DNA of 64,000 nucleotides from Paenibacillus sp. JNUCC32 (GTDB lineage: Bacteria > Bacillota > Bacilli > Paenibacillales > Paenibacillaceae): assembly GCF_014863545.1 (NCBI RefSeq), contig NZ_CP062260.1, forward strand, positions 4,039,001 through 4,103,000. The letters are read 5' to 3'. Both the position numbers and the translations under genes were made by a program. Shown piece by piece: positions 43,067 through 52,914 of the stretch. A model generated the notes under the pieces. That model saw only the letters and a list, made by a program, of their open reading frames with translations. It ran no database searches and had not been told where the DNA came from. Every line of letters starts with the position of its first letter. Within the stretch, counting starts at the first letter, position 1.

Positions 43067-44325
43067 TGATACAAGAAAACGCTCGAGAGATTCGTTATCG
43101 GGATCTGTCATCCCAAAAGGAGTATCTGAAGTTAATGATGGCCAATGCCGTGAACCGGTTCGGCGATTCCATCGACATGATTGCTTTTTCCTTGATGGTA
43201 TACCAGCTTACCGGTTCCGCCTCATGGGTAGCCGTTATTTTTGGCATCAATGCACTCCCTTCCATCCTGTTTCAGCCCTTTGCAGGCGCTATCGTTGAAA
43301 GACTTCACAAGAAAACCATCATGATCCTTGCGGATATCGGACGAGGAGTGATTGTAGGCGTCACTGCCGTCCTGCTTCTGCTTGATCTGCTTCAGCCCTG
43401 GATTCTGCTTGTGCTTACGTTCATGAATTCCACACTGGAATCCCTTCGCATTCCCGCCGGGTTAGCCATCATTCCCCAAGTGCTTGATAAAGCCTTATAT
43501 ACCCATGGCATATCCTTAAATTCAACCATCAAGAAAATCGTGGAGTTAGCCGGTCTTGGCGCTGCCGCAGCCATCATCGGATTATTCGGCCTTGGGGTGG
43601 CTATTTTGATCGACGCCGTCACCTTTTTACTGTCCGCCCTCTTCATTCTGGGCATCAACAGCAAGGAAACATGGCAGCTGAGCCCGATTCGGCTGGATTT
43701 GAAAGGCTATCTCCATGCGCTGGCCGAGGGATTCATCTATCTAAGAAAGGCAAAAGTCGTATTCGCCGTCTGCATATTAGGCGGCATCATGGGCATCTTC
43801 CTGATTCCCATTAACTCCATGATGGCTCCATACACGACGGGAGTGTTAGGACTGTCCGCCAAGGGGTTGTCCGTTGCCGGCATTTCCTCAACGATCGGTC
43901 TTGGCATCGGTGCCTTCTTGTTCCCTTACTTAAGAAAACATTTTTCTGCACGCATTCTGTTCATCACTGGAGGGACGTTCATTGGAATCTGTTATCTGGT
44001 ATGGTTCTGGATATCGCACTATTCCGGACAAGTCATGCTGACCTATGTCATGTTGGCTTCTACCATGCTGATATTCGGTTTTTTTGCTTCCTTCGTGGAA
44101 ACGGTGATCGGGGTAGCCTTCATGGAACACATTGAGGAATCCTACTTGTCTCGCGCGGGTGCCATTTTTAACGCGATCGCAAGCTCAACCATTCCGCTCG
44201 GTTCGCTGATCGTCGCCACCGCGATGACGTTTATAACCCTTGAACAGCTATTTGTCGCTACTGGTATTTTTACAATTATATTGTTTGTTGGTATGCTCTT
44301 CATAAACACATTACGCCAGCTGTAA
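43060..44325 (+). CDS. MFS efflux transporter
   Basis: A 421-residue major facilitator with twelve membrane helices, of the MefA/BCR-type macrolide or drug efflux group by its start (NAVNRFGDSIDMIAFSLMVY and GINALPSILFQPFAGAIVER). PAGLAIIPQVLDK is the central family segment. AAAGGTGG precedes paired ATG codons. It is 12 bases before an ArsR-type regulator and co-transcribed with it; the control region has three ATCTAA/TTAGAT half sites, so the regulator probably represses the pair. Substrate unknown. Confidence 0.88.
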   Translation: MMVIQENAREIRYRDLSSQKEYLKLMMANAVNRFGDSIDMIAFSLMVYQLTGSASWVAVIFGINALPSILFQPFAGAIVERLHKKTIMILADIGRGVIVGVTAVLLLLDLLQPWILLVLTFMNSTLESLRIPAGLAIIPQVLDKALYTHGISLNSTIKKIVELAGLGAAAAIIGLFGLGVAILIDAVTFLLSALFILGINSKETWQLSPIRLDLKGYLHALAEGFIYLRKAKVVFAVCILGGIMGIFLIPINSMMAPYTTGVLGLSAKGLSVAGISSTIGLGIGAFLFPYLRKHFSARILFITGGTFIGICYLVWFWISHYSGQVMLTYVMLASTMLIFGFFASFVETVIGVAFMEHIEESYLSRAGAIFNAIASSTIPLGSLIVATAMTFITLEQLFVATGIFTIILFVGMLFINTLRQL

Positions 44326-44337
44326 AGGAGTAATCCC

Positions 44338-45432
44338 ATGAACATAACGGTATTGGCAAGGCCGGATATTCTCCGTGAATGCATCGAATTGCTCTATCGG
44401 TATACGAATCATGAAGACACCCGGTCCGTGAAGAATGAACTCACGATGAAATATAATCTGGACTCGCCGGACCTATTGCAAACCTTCGACCCCATCATCG
44501 AGATAGGAGAGCTGGTTTACGGCCAACTGGAAGCAGCGCCTGATCGCATGGCTTTTTTCTTCGAAAGCCGGGGACAAGCGGGGTGGTGCTGCGCCAAGCT
44601 GCTATTGGATGAATATCTCCGCTCAGCGGGTACGAATGCGAATATTCTTCGGTTGTCCCCTGTCATGCAGGATGAACGGCGGCGCAAGTACGCGGAGTCT
44701 CTCTTCCGATTATTTATGGGGGATGCCGAAAGCCACGAATGCCTAGCGACTCATAACGATGCCGATCTGACCAACATGATTGACGGCCTCGAACTGGACG
44801 TTCAGGAGAAATGGACACTACATCTCTTATATCAGAACTTTGATTTGTACATGCAGGAATTGCGGAGCATCCTTGAACAGGCCATGACCCTGTATGAGGA
44901 ACAATTGCCCTTGCTTGAGCCTCTGCTGGACCGCTTTGCGGCAAGATACCATCAGGTGGTTCAAACCGAACCGCTGGAGTACATCAATAACCGATTCCAA
45001 ATCAATCTCTTGGACGATAAGGAAATCCGAATCGTTCCGCAAATCATGGGTTTCAATATGGTCACGCTCCATCCTCAAAAAAGCGAGAATTCAATAGAGA
45101 CGCTGTATATCGGCATTCTCTTTGAAGCTCTTCAAGAAGCGGTCAGCCGGGTCATCTCGGACGAGAAGATATGCAAAACGTTGAAAATGCTGAGCGATGC
45201 CAGCAAATTTGCAATTCTGAAGTCGATTTACCGTGAGCCGGCATACGGTTCGGAACTGGCAGACCGGCTGAATCTAACCACGGCTACCATCTCGCATCAT
45301 ATGAACGCACTCATACACCAGGGGTTCGTCATGATGGAAAAGCGGGCAAACCGCATCTACTACCGAATGAATCGGACGGCTGTCGAGACTTACCTGGAAC
45401 AGCTGCGATCCAGCTTATTGCAGCAGGAATGA
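44338..45432 (+). CDS. ArsR-type regulator with large N-terminal domain
   Basis: A 364-residue protein. Residues about 1-270 form a helical domain of unknown type, which may bind a ligand. Residues 280-350 are a winged helix of the ArsR class: LSDASKFAILKSIYREPAYG, ELADRLNLTTATISHHMNAL (recognition helix) and the wing RANRIYYRMN. There are no Cys metal sites. AAAGGAG precedes the ATG. As last gene after the MFS pump, it likely controls their common promoter. Confidence 0.82.
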   Translation: MNITVLARPDILRECIELLYRYTNHEDTRSVKNELTMKYNLDSPDLLQTFDPIIEIGELVYGQLEAAPDRMAFFFESRGQAGWCCAKLLLDEYLRSAGTNANILRLSPVMQDERRRKYAESLFRLFMGDAESHECLATHNDADLTNMIDGLELDVQEKWTLHLLYQNFDLYMQELRSILEQAMTLYEEQLPLLEPLLDRFAARYHQVVQTEPLEYINNRFQINLLDDKEIRIVPQIMGFNMVTLHPQKSENSIETLYIGILFEALQEAVSRVISDEKICKTLKMLSDASKFAILKSIYREPAYGSELADRLNLTTATISHHMNALIHQGFVMMEKRANRIYYRMNRTAVETYLEQLRSSLLQQE

Positions 45433-45481
45433 GCAGTCGTCCTTGCATGCCCGGTATGGAACGGGTCCTCTCCTCATAAGG

Positions 45482-45526
45482 AAAAAGAAGGATGAGCCAA
45501 GGTCTCTCCTTTGGCTCACCCTTCTT
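45482..45526. terminator. Bidirectional terminator
   Basis: AAGAAGGATGAGCCAAGG pairs with CCTTTGGCTCACCCTTCTT with one mismatch; A5 before it gives T5 on the minus strand for the amino-sugar operon. Confidence 0.8.
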
Positions 45527-45608
45527 ATGCAACTCTTCCTCTTCCACAGCCGTTAGTCGCTTCGCCAAACGAAAATAGCTGTTGAGCGAACTCTTATCCG
45601 TCTGAATG

Positions 45609-47528
45609 CTACTGCATATGCTTCGCCAAATACTCGCCGTTTGCCTTCAGCAAGGGATAGGCTTTGCCGGATACCGTCCCGCTCTGCTTATGGCTTTCCA
45701 GCAACTCCATGAAGCCGTCCAAATGGTGGGCCGCCTGCTGCTTGTTCCCCTTCTCTTCGAAGCGGATGACCGAATCCAGGTGCGCCGTAAGCGAGCGGGC
45801 AGCCCCATGGTTCGCAAACCCGCCTGCTTGCTCCAGCTGATCGACCAGACCTTTCAGGTGCAGGGAGCTTGTATTCTCCAGCTGGTACGTTCCTCTAACA
45901 AACTGATACAACCAGTCATACATTATCCGGATATCCGGATCCTGGCTTGCCGCTGCATCTCTTAACACAGGCCCCGAGCCTTTGTAATACGCTTTGAAGG
46001 TATCGTTCATATAGCCATACTTCACGCCGCCATCCAGGTATTCCTTATACCGGTTGCGGAATACTTCGTCGGTCAGCATCCGTCCGTCAAACTCGATCTC
46101 GACGCCCATCCCGAATCGTTTGGCCGTATATGCGGCATCGTCCAGGCGCTCGCTGCTCATGTCTTCAAAGAAATAGTTCGGCTGGAACGCGACCGCGTCG
46201 AATCCGACCTCTTCCCACATATAACTCTTATAGGCCAAGAAATGAGGAATCCAGAAGGACTTTAAGCCTTCGCCGTGAATTTGGCCGTTCACGTATTTCA
46301 GCATATCCGGACCGGAAGCGCTTGTGCTTACCTGTTCGGACAGCCAGTATAAACCGGCAAGCTCCAGATTGGAATAATGGTTAGCCTCCCACCGCTGCAG
46401 CACTTCGTCCATCCACCAGCGGATCGCCTTTTGCCTGTTCGCCATGGCCGACTCCTCGCCAATGGCCCCGGCGTTAAAATTTTCGGAGATTCCATCTCCG
46501 TCCACGTCGCCGAAGTCGGTTAGATACTCGCCCGTATCCGGGATCATCACGACCACCTTGGTTTTATGGTCAGGCTGCCCCAGCTTGGCTCCCACCTCCT
46601 TGGTGGCTTCATTGAGCTGGTGCATCTCGCCGTCCGCATCAAAAGTCTTGTCGAGGTACCACTTCCAGTCCTTCAGGTTCGCGCCGCCGCCAAAGTCGCG
46701 TCCATCCGGCGATATCAACCCAAGCGTAAGCACGCCGTCAAAAAACCAATCCACCGGCTCCCCGTTCTGGTCCACGTAGCTGATCTGAGGAATGATCTCC
46801 TCTTTGCTCCAGTCTCCATCCCCATTGGCATAATGACCATTGTATAGAAGGGATAAATCATGAATGCCGGCCGTAGCCTCTCCCGGCTGCAAATATTTAA
46901 ATTCTTGCGGCGGAAGCTGCACCGCCCCAGCGGCTTTGCCATCAGTCCCCATGATCTCGATTTCGTCGATGAAGGTCCAGGCCCTTGTATGCATGGTGAA
47001 GCTTACCTTCACATAACGCGCGTAAGCGAACTTCCCATCTTCGAAGCCCGGCACGCCATCGGTCTGGCTATCCCAAGCGTACGTTTCGTCTACAGGCGGA
47101 CCGTCCACCCATAACGTCTGGGTCGCTTTATTCGTCAAGTTCGCCCAATGAACATTGTCGTCCGAGACATACATCGAAACCGTTAGCGGAAACAGAATCG
47201 CCGAGCCAGGCCAATCCTGCAGAAAACGCGCGTTGATGCCCGAGATGGATTTGGCCTCGCCAAGATCAAATACGACCTCACGCGTCTTCTTGCGTATATG
47301 ACCGACCCATGCGGAATCCAGTACATTCCGCGTTCCATGTATTCCGTCGTTCAGTTTATGGCCAGGGTCGGGATAATTGGCTTCCGGGGCCTCCGACCAC
47401 GAGTAGGTTGCATTTCTTGCCAGGTTTCGCACCTCCGATTGAGCCTCATCAGCATAAGCGAAAGGAATGATCGAGAACATCATGGCCACAATCATGGCTA
47501 ACGATACCCGTTGTTTCATAGAACGCAT
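45609..47528 (-). CDS. Secreted DUF4855 protein with discoidin-like N-terminus
   Basis: A 639-residue exported protein. It has a signal peptide (1-26, cut after FAYA), a discoidin/F5-8C-like carbohydrate-binding domain (about 32-195: NLARNATYSWSEAP, then YARYVKVSFTMHTRAWTFIDEIEIMG), and the DUF4855 domain (about 215-520), with strand-ending acidic residues such as YWLSEQVS, AFQPNYFFED and VEIEFDGRML that suggest a TIM-barrel glycosidase-like fold. A helical C-terminal part (about 540-639) follows. The activity is unknown; as last gene of an amino-sugar uptake operon it may free or bind the sugar outside the cell. GGAGG precedes the ATG. Confidence 0.75.
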   Translation of the reverse strand: MRSMKQRVSLAMIVAMMFSIIPFAYADEAQSEVRNLARNATYSWSEAPEANYPDPGHKLNDGIHGTRNVLDSAWVGHIRKKTREVVFDLGEAKSISGINARFLQDWPGSAILFPLTVSMYVSDDNVHWANLTNKATQTLWVDGPPVDETYAWDSQTDGVPGFEDGKFAYARYVKVSFTMHTRAWTFIDEIEIMGTDGKAAGAVQLPPQEFKYLQPGEATAGIHDLSLLYNGHYANGDGDWSKEEIIPQISYVDQNGEPVDWFFDGVLTLGLISPDGRDFGGGANLKDWKWYLDKTFDADGEMHQLNEATKEVGAKLGQPDHKTKVVVMIPDTGEYLTDFGDVDGDGISENFNAGAIGEESAMANRQKAIRWWMDEVLQRWEANHYSNLELAGLYWLSEQVSTSASGPDMLKYVNGQIHGEGLKSFWIPHFLAYKSYMWEEVGFDAVAFQPNYFFEDMSSERLDDAAYTAKRFGMGVEIEFDGRMLTDEVFRNRYKEYLDGGVKYGYMNDTFKAYYKGSGPVLRDAAASQDPDIRIMYDWLYQFVRGTYQLENTSSLHLKGLVDQLEQAGGFANHGAARSLTAHLDSVIRFEEKGNKQQAAHHLDGFMELLESHKQSGTVSGKAYPLLKANGEYLAKHMQ

Positions 47529-47693
47529 ATAAATTAACCTCCTCTTATCATGCTTCCTGATCTTCGCCGGTTTTCACCGGACTTCAGCCTTACGAGCTCC
47601 AGCAATCGTGGGCCGGCGCCGTAACTCGCGCCATTGCCATGGTTTCGTCATCTCACCCCCTTCCAGTCATGATCTGCCTTCATGCCTCCAATC

Positions 47694-48407
47694 CTATATT
47701 CGACCCCCCCTGCCCTTTCCTTCGTTCAGATCCACCTGCGCTTCAATCGATTTCCGATATCGTTCGGTTATATCCTGGGGACGCGTAATTGCGCTGCCTA
47801 CCACGACAAACCGGGCGCCGGCATTCAGAGCCTGAATCATGTCGTCCGCGCTGGCAAACCTGCCTTCGGCTATAACCGGCAGCCGCGTTTCCTGAACCAG
47901 CCTTGCGACCAGCCCGATATCGGGCTTTGTCGTTTCCGGACTATAGGCTGTATACCCGGACAGCGTTGTGGAAATATAATGAACGCCCAAATCGGCTGCA
48001 TACAGTCCTTCCTCCAAGGTGGAAACATCCGCCATCACATGGATTCCCCGACGAATCAGCTCATCGACTATCTCTTTCAGCTTGTTCCCATCCGGTCTCG
48101 GCCTCAGCGTCCCGTCCATTGCTACAATATCGGCGCCGGCCTCATGGACGGCTAAGGCATCCTCAAGGGTCGGCGTAATGTAAACGGGATAACCTTCGAT
48201 CTGCCGTTTCAGCAGCCCGATGACCGGCACGCTCACCGCCGCTTTAATCGCCGCAATATCAGCCGTTCCATTGGCCCGGATCCCGATGGCTCCTCCCAGC
48301 ACGGCCGCTTTCGCCATTTCAACCATATGCTGCGGTCCAAACAGCGGCTCTCCCTCATACGCCTGACAAGACACCACTAATCCTCTATCTGTAATCATCC
48401 GCCTCAT
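47694..48407 (-). CDS. nanE: N-acetylmannosamine-6-phosphate 2-epimerase
   Basis: NanE converts ManNAc-6-phosphate to GlcNAc-6-phosphate in the cytoplasm. The 237-residue TIM barrel has GLVVSCQAYEGEPLFGPQHM at the start, GAIGIRANGTADI, VPVIGLLKRQ with the catalytic Lys, and the phosphate-binding end VIAEGRFASADDMIQAL and FVVVGSAITRP. Length is typical. It follows the ABC permease by 47 bases and precedes the DUF4855 gene. With the ROK kinase of this locus it completes ManNAc to GlcNAc-6-P; N-acetylneuraminate lyase is not in the window. Confidence 0.93.
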   Translation of the reverse strand: MRRMITDRGLVVSCQAYEGEPLFGPQHMVEMAKAAVLGGAIGIRANGTADIAAIKAAVSVPVIGLLKRQIEGYPVYITPTLEDALAVHEAGADIVAMDGTLRPRPDGNKLKEIVDELIRRGIHVMADVSTLEEGLYAADLGVHYISTTLSGYTAYSPETTKPDIGLVARLVQETRLPVIAEGRFASADDMIQALNAGARFVVVGSAITRPQDITERYRKSIEAQVDLNEGKGRGGRI

Positions 48408-48454
48408 ATTTAGCTCCTACATCTGGTTTAGTATAAACTTGCGTCATCCTTCGT

Positions 48455-49288
48455 TTACTTCAAGCCCGTAATCGTGATGCCTTCGATAAACTTCTTCTGG
48501 ACGAAGAAGTATAGAACGATGATGGGAATCGTAAACAGCGTAGCGGCTGCCATTAAAGGCCCCCACGCCACCCCATTCTCCCGAATAAATTGCTTCAGGC
48601 CGATGGACAGGGTCCATGTTTCCTGATCGTTCAAGTAAATCAACGCTCCCTGGAAATCGCCCCATGCGCCCAGAAACGTAAACAGGCCGATCGTCAGAAG
48701 GGCCGGTTTGGCAAGCGGCAGCACGATTTGGGCGTAGATGCGAAACTCCGACGCGCCGTCGATTTTGGCTGATTCGGTGAGCTCCATCGGAATTCCGTTA
48801 AAAAACTGCCGGATCAGGAACACATTGTACGCCATCCCCGTCCCGAACCACGCCGACAGCACCAGCGGCCAGTTGGAATTCAGCAGGTTGACCTTGTTGA
48901 ATACGACATACAGCGGAATCATCGTTACCTGCATGGGGAGCATCAGCGTGCTGAGCATCAGGATAAACAGCATGTTTCGGCCTTTAAATTGAATTCTCGA
49001 AAAGCCGTACGCGACCAGCGGCGATAAAATCACGACGCCTGCAACGCTCATCAAGGCAATCACGACGGTGTTCCAAGTGTATTTGATGAACGGAATCATG
49101 TTGACCGCGTTTACGTAGTTATCCCATATCCATTCCGTCGGAATCCATTGGATGGGAATGACGAAGATTTCCTCCTCGGTCTTAAAGGTGGTCAGCAGCA
49201 GCCAGGCGAAGGGCGCCAGAAACAGCAGGCCCACGAGGATTAACAGCATATGAGGAATGATCTTTCGGCCGATAAATGCTTCGTTCAT
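48455..49288 (-). CDS. Carbohydrate ABC transporter permease (MalG type)
   Basis: A 277-residue inner-membrane permease with six helices, of the binding-protein-dependent CUT1 class. The EAA loop that contacts the ATPase is ESAKIDGASEFRIYAQIVLPLAKP. Its start overlaps the stop of the partner permease as TAATG, with GGAGG nine bases before. No ATPase is encoded in this operon; CUT1 importers of Bacillota commonly use a shared MsmX-type ATPase from elsewhere. Together with the gene at 49288-50217 and the binding protein it forms the importer. Confidence 0.9.
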   Translation of the reverse strand: MNEAFIGRKIIPHMLLILVGLLFLAPFAWLLLTTFKTEEEIFVIPIQWIPTEWIWDNYVNAVNMIPFIKYTWNTVVIALMSVAGVVILSPLVAYGFSRIQFKGRNMLFILMLSTLMLPMQVTMIPLYVVFNKVNLLNSNWPLVLSAWFGTGMAYNVFLIRQFFNGIPMELTESAKIDGASEFRIYAQIVLPLAKPALLTIGLFTFLGAWGDFQGALIYLNDQETWTLSIGLKQFIRENGVAWGPLMAAATLFTIPIIVLYFFVQKKFIEGITITGLK

Positions 49289-50217
49289 TATTTTTCACCT
49301 CCATAGAAGACCCACTTGCTGGATGTTTTGAAGATTAACAGGGTCAGCAGCAGCACGATGATAAACAAAATCCAAGCCATCGCCGAGGCGTAACCCATCT
49401 TCAGGAACATGAAGGCGTTCTGGAACAAATAAATCGCATAGAACAAAATCGAGTTCCCCGGCCCGCCAATGGCCTGATTGCTTGATTCCGCAAACACGTA
49501 GCCTTGGGAAAAATATTGAAAGGAGCCGATCAGCCCCATAATGAGCTGGAAGAAGGTCATGGGCGAGATGGCCGGCAACGTGATATGCCAGAACTTATGC
49601 CACTTGTTCGCACCGTCAATGGAAGCGGCCTCATAATACATTTTGGGCACTTCCTGCAGCGCCGCCAAATACATGATGGTGATCGTCCCGGTCCCCCAGA
49701 AACCCATCATAATCAGCGACGGTTTGGTCCAGTTCTCGTCCATCAGCCAATTCGGTTCCGGCAGGCCGATCGCGCCCAGCATCTGGTTCACCAAACCATA
49801 TTGCGCGTTCAACAGCCAAATCCACAGCAAGGATCCCGCTACGGCCGGGACCAGCGTTGGTAGGAAATAAATCGTCCGGTACAGGGACAGTCCCTTGACG
49901 CTCTGGTTTAGCAGCAGGGCAATGCCCAGCGCGTACGCAAGTTGGGGGAAAAATCCGAACAAAGCCATGAATGCGGTGTTGTACAGGGATGAGAACATTT
50001 TGCCGTCTTGGGTCATCTCCACATAATTGTCCAGGCCGACCCATTGGGGCGAGGTAAACAGGTTATACTCCGTGAAGCTGTAATACAATGACGTGATAAT
50101 CGGATAGAGCTGGAAGACCAGGAAGCCGAATATCCATGGACTTAAAAACAAAAGTCCGATGATCAGCCGTTTTCTTTCCCTGCTCTTCATTCCGCTCCGG
50201 GGTTCCAAACGTTCCAT
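49288..50217 (-). CDS. Carbohydrate ABC transporter permease (MalF type)
   Basis: A 309-residue permease with six helices. The first helix reads GLLFLSPWIFGFLVFQLYPI, and the EAA loop is YEAASIDGANKWHKFWHITLPAISP. It forms the heterodimer with the MalG-type partner. GGAGGTG precedes the ATG at 50217. It follows the binding-protein gene by 88 bases. Confidence 0.9.
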   Translation of the reverse strand: MERLEPRSGMKSRERKRLIIGLLFLSPWIFGFLVFQLYPIITSLYYSFTEYNLFTSPQWVGLDNYVEMTQDGKMFSSLYNTAFMALFGFFPQLAYALGIALLLNQSVKGLSLYRTIYFLPTLVPAVAGSLLWIWLLNAQYGLVNQMLGAIGLPEPNWLMDENWTKPSLIMMGFWGTGTITIMYLAALQEVPKMYYEAASIDGANKWHKFWHITLPAISPMTFFQLIMGLIGSFQYFSQGYVFAESSNQAIGGPGNSILFYAIYLFQNAFMFLKMGYASAMAWILFIIVLLLTLLIFKTSSKWVFYGGEK

Positions 50218-50305
50218 GTGATCTTTTCACCTCCAAGTAAAAAACAACAACCTGCAGGGAGCGGCCAGCCTGCCTATCGTACTCGCCGCTCCTGCATCAT
50301 CAAGA

Positions 50306-51622
50306 TTATTTTTTGTCCGCGATCGGCTGCATCTTGCTCACGACATTATCCATCGCTTCCTGAGCGCTTATCTGTCCTTTGAGCGCCTTCTCCGTTTCTT
50401 CATTCAAGGTCTGCAAGTATTCGTTAATGTAAATGCTGTTCGGGAAGCCCTTCAAATTCGGATTTTTCGCACTTTCATAATAGTCCCAAAGTTCCTTCAC
50501 CTCTTGGTTCTCCGTCAGCTTCGGATTATCAAGCGCTTTCATTAGAACGGGGATAGAGCCGCTCTGGATGCTGTATTCAATCTGAACGTCCTCACCGAGC
50601 AGGTACTGCATCACCTTCCACGCCTCTTCCTGATGCTTCGCCTTGGATGGAATGAACATGGCGATCGGACTAACCATGCCGGAGCCTTTAAGATCAGGGT
50701 TGGCTGCTGGGTAAGGGAATGGCGCTACGCCGACTTCCTTGCCTTCGCCGCGATGCTTGACATACCAGTTCTCCCAGCCGATAATCATGGCCAGCTTGCC
50801 GGTCAGGATCGGATCCTGCGGAGTTTCGAGACCGCCCATGCCCGATTTGAATTTATCGATGCTCTCCTGCCCGAATTCCTTATAATAATTCACTTGATAA
50901 TCAATGGCCTTTACATTCGCTTCCTGGTTCGCGGTCAGCTTCCCGTTGCCGTCGTCCCATGAGCCGTTGAAGATGATCGGCCAAAACACGTTATCGATCC
51001 AAGGGTAATCCGGTATAAAGCCCATCTGCGTTATATTTCCTTTATCGTCCTTCTTGGTCAGCTTCTTCGAATATTCGAACAGATCTTCGAGCGTCTCCGG
51101 CGGAGCCGTGAGTCCTGCTTCCTCGAACGCCTTTTTGTTGTAAAACAATTTATTGGCCATGCTCATGGAAATCGGGAACCCGAAGATATCATTGTTGACC
51201 TTCATGCGATCCAGCGCCGCAGGAATGATCTGGCTGGTGTCGAATCCGTCCCGTTTGATGAATTCCTCCAGCGACTGCACCGCACCGGCAGCAGACCAAG
51301 GTCCGATGTTATTCCACTGCGTTACGATGAGATCCGGAGCGCTGCCCCCCGAAATCGCGGTTAGTTGTTTCTGATGATCCTGATTGCTGAGTGTCTTGAC
51401 TACGATGTCGTCCTGGCTTTCATTGAATTTCGCTACAGCATCCTCAATCGGCTTCGCGTTTTCTGCTGTGGCAGAACTCCATAATTGAATTTCAACCTTG
51501 CCGTCCTGGCCGGCCTTGCCGCCAGTGCCGCCCGCTCCGGAGCATGCGCTTAATACGGTGGAGAAGGCTAAGAGCAGCATAAGCAAAACGTGAAACGACT
51601 TCTTTCTATAGTGCTTCTTCAA
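50306..51622 (-). CDS. Sugar-binding lipoprotein of the ABC importer
   Basis: A 438-residue extracellular solute-binding protein (family 1). The lipobox VLSAC gives lipidated Cys27. The fold marks are VEIQLWSSATAENAKPIEDA near the start, DLIVTQWNNIGPWSAAGAVQ, and the late GMVSPIAMFIPSKAKHQEEAWKVMQYLLG. It catches the sugar at the membrane face for the two permeases. I chose a TTG start at 51622, nine bases after GGAGG; the ATG eight codons upstream has no site. It follows the terminator at 51755-51788 and a candidate promoter. Confidence 0.9.
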   Translation of the reverse strand: MKKHYRKKSFHVLLMLLLAFSTVLSACSGAGGTGGKAGQDGKVEIQLWSSATAENAKPIEDAVAKFNESQDDIVVKTLSNQDHQKQLTAISGGSAPDLIVTQWNNIGPWSAAGAVQSLEEFIKRDGFDTSQIIPAALDRMKVNNDIFGFPISMSMANKLFYNKKAFEEAGLTAPPETLEDLFEYSKKLTKKDDKGNITQMGFIPDYPWIDNVFWPIIFNGSWDDGNGKLTANQEANVKAIDYQVNYYKEFGQESIDKFKSGMGGLETPQDPILTGKLAMIIGWENWYVKHRGEGKEVGVAPFPYPAANPDLKGSGMVSPIAMFIPSKAKHQEEAWKVMQYLLGEDVQIEYSIQSGSIPVLMKALDNPKLTENQEVKELWDYYESAKNPNLKGFPNSIYINEYLQTLNEETEKALKGQISAQEAMDNVVSKMQPIADKK

Positions 51623-51689
51623 ATGACTCACCCTCCAACATTTCATGGTTTTATAATTTCATAACTGAAGAAAAATTCCTTCTAAACAG

Positions 51690-51718
51690 AAATTAATGGA
51701 TAATTACTCTTTCGTCAA
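51690..51718 (-). promoter_or_regulatory. Candidate promoter of the sugar-importer operon
   Basis: On the minus strand TTGACG, 17 bases, TAATTT, about 70 bases before the binding-protein start. The -35 is good, the -10 weak. Confidence 0.35.
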
Positions 51719-51754
51719 TCCTTAATTTTCTTGTTTTTGTTTTTATCCGGGCAT

Positions 51755-51788
51755 AAAAAAAGCAAGGATTATAATCATAATCCTTGCT
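51755..51788 (-). terminator. Terminator after ROK kinase gene
   Basis: A perfect 12-bp stem AGCAAGGATTAT/ATAATCCTTGCT followed on the minus strand by TTTTTT. It splits the regulator/kinase unit from the importer unit. Confidence 0.85.
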
Positions 51789-51876
51789 GCATCTAGGATA
51801 TTTCATGATAATTACGCCTAGATCAACATTAAAAATATTTTTTAGTTATTTGAATTATTTTGGAGTAATGATCCAT

Positions 51877-52839
51877 CTATATGACGTATTGCATACACTC
51901 CATCTCACCGTAAAACCATACTTGGGCCGCCGCTCCAATGACGCCGGCGTCATTGCCAAAACTCGCAGCCATAATCCGGCAGCAGCATCTCATATACGAA
52001 GACGTTCGGGCATCGATTTCCTGATCGAGCTCCTGCAAAAAACGGGGACCGGATTCCGCAACCCCGCCTCCGATCACAACGACCTCCGGATTAAAGGCAT
52101 GAATATACCCGGCAACAGCAGCTCCCAGCGCCCGGATGACCACCCGCATGACCGCCGTGGCGGATGGATCATCCTGATGCCAAGCCCGAATAATATCCCG
52201 GGAATTAGGCCTCCATGCATATGAAACGCTTTCATTTCTTTGCATTTCAAGGCCTATTCTGGCAATCCCGCTTCCGGAGGCATACAGCTCGATGCATCCG
52301 TTATTTCCGCAGCTGCAGCGAGGGCCGTTAATGTCAACACTAACATGGCCGAGCTCCGCCGCCCCGCCAAAGACGCCTCGCAGAAGGCGTCCTGATTCCA
52401 TGACGGCACCGCCGATGCCGGTGCCAAGAGCCAAGCACACAAAATTATCGCAGTGTTTGCCAACCCCGTACATCTTCTCCGCCATCGCAATGACATTGAC
52501 ATCATTGTCCACATACACGCGAGTGTTATAACGCTGTGTTACCAGCCGTTTAATTGCCGTCCCCGTCCAGTCGGGAAGCGTATCTCCCGCGTATAGAACG
52601 GTCCCTTCCCGAAAATCGATCTGGCCTGCGCTGCCTATGCCGATCCCTTGCACCTCTCCCTCAGCGCCGGCCGATTTCATCATCATGTCGATGCCAAGCA
52701 GCACTTTGTGCATAAGCTGCTCTGGACCTTTATGGGCCTCGGTTGGCACCCGATGCCGGTTTATGATCTCCCCCCCTCGATCGATGACCGCAAATTGGAC
52801 TTTCGTCCCCCCAATATCAACGCCGATGGCGTAACCCAT
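51877..52839 (-). CDS. ROK family sugar kinase (NanK-like)
   Basis: A 320-residue kinase. GVDIGGTK (6-13) binds ATP phosphate, the catalytic Asp lies in YVDNDVN, and the ROK zinc site is CSCGNNGCIE (Cys-x-Cys-x4-Cys with a preceding His in ELGHVS). ALGTGIGGAV is the second ATP loop. In this context the substrate is probably N-acetylmannosamine, giving ManNAc-6-P for NanE; a glucokinase or fructokinase would have the same motifs. The ATG at 52839 is chosen since GGTKV lies at the usual distance from it; the earlier in-frame ATG runs through the operator. It lies directly after the regulator gene. Confidence 0.88.
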   Translation of the reverse strand: MGYAIGVDIGGTKVQFAVIDRGGEIINRHRVPTEAHKGPEQLMHKVLLGIDMMMKSAGAEGEVQGIGIGSAGQIDFREGTVLYAGDTLPDWTGTAIKRLVTQRYNTRVYVDNDVNVIAMAEKMYGVGKHCDNFVCLALGTGIGGAVMESGRLLRGVFGGAAELGHVSVDINGPRCSCGNNGCIELYASGSGIARIGLEMQRNESVSYAWRPNSRDIIRAWHQDDPSATAVMRVVIRALGAAVAGYIHAFNPEVVVIGGGVAESGPRFLQELDQEIDARTSSYMRCCCRIMAASFGNDAGVIGAAAQVWFYGEMECMQYVI

Positions 52840-52914
52840 AACAAGGTAACACTCCCTTCTGTGATCCTTAAAAAACGAACGAAAGATCACCCCGCTTTCG
52901 CCTATGATGAATAT

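Noticed and set aside
52221..52235. ATGAAACGCTTTCAT palindrome inside the ROK kinase gene as a cre site
   Set aside because: It is one base shorter than a cre site, so the central CG falls out of place, and it lies deep in coding sequence.
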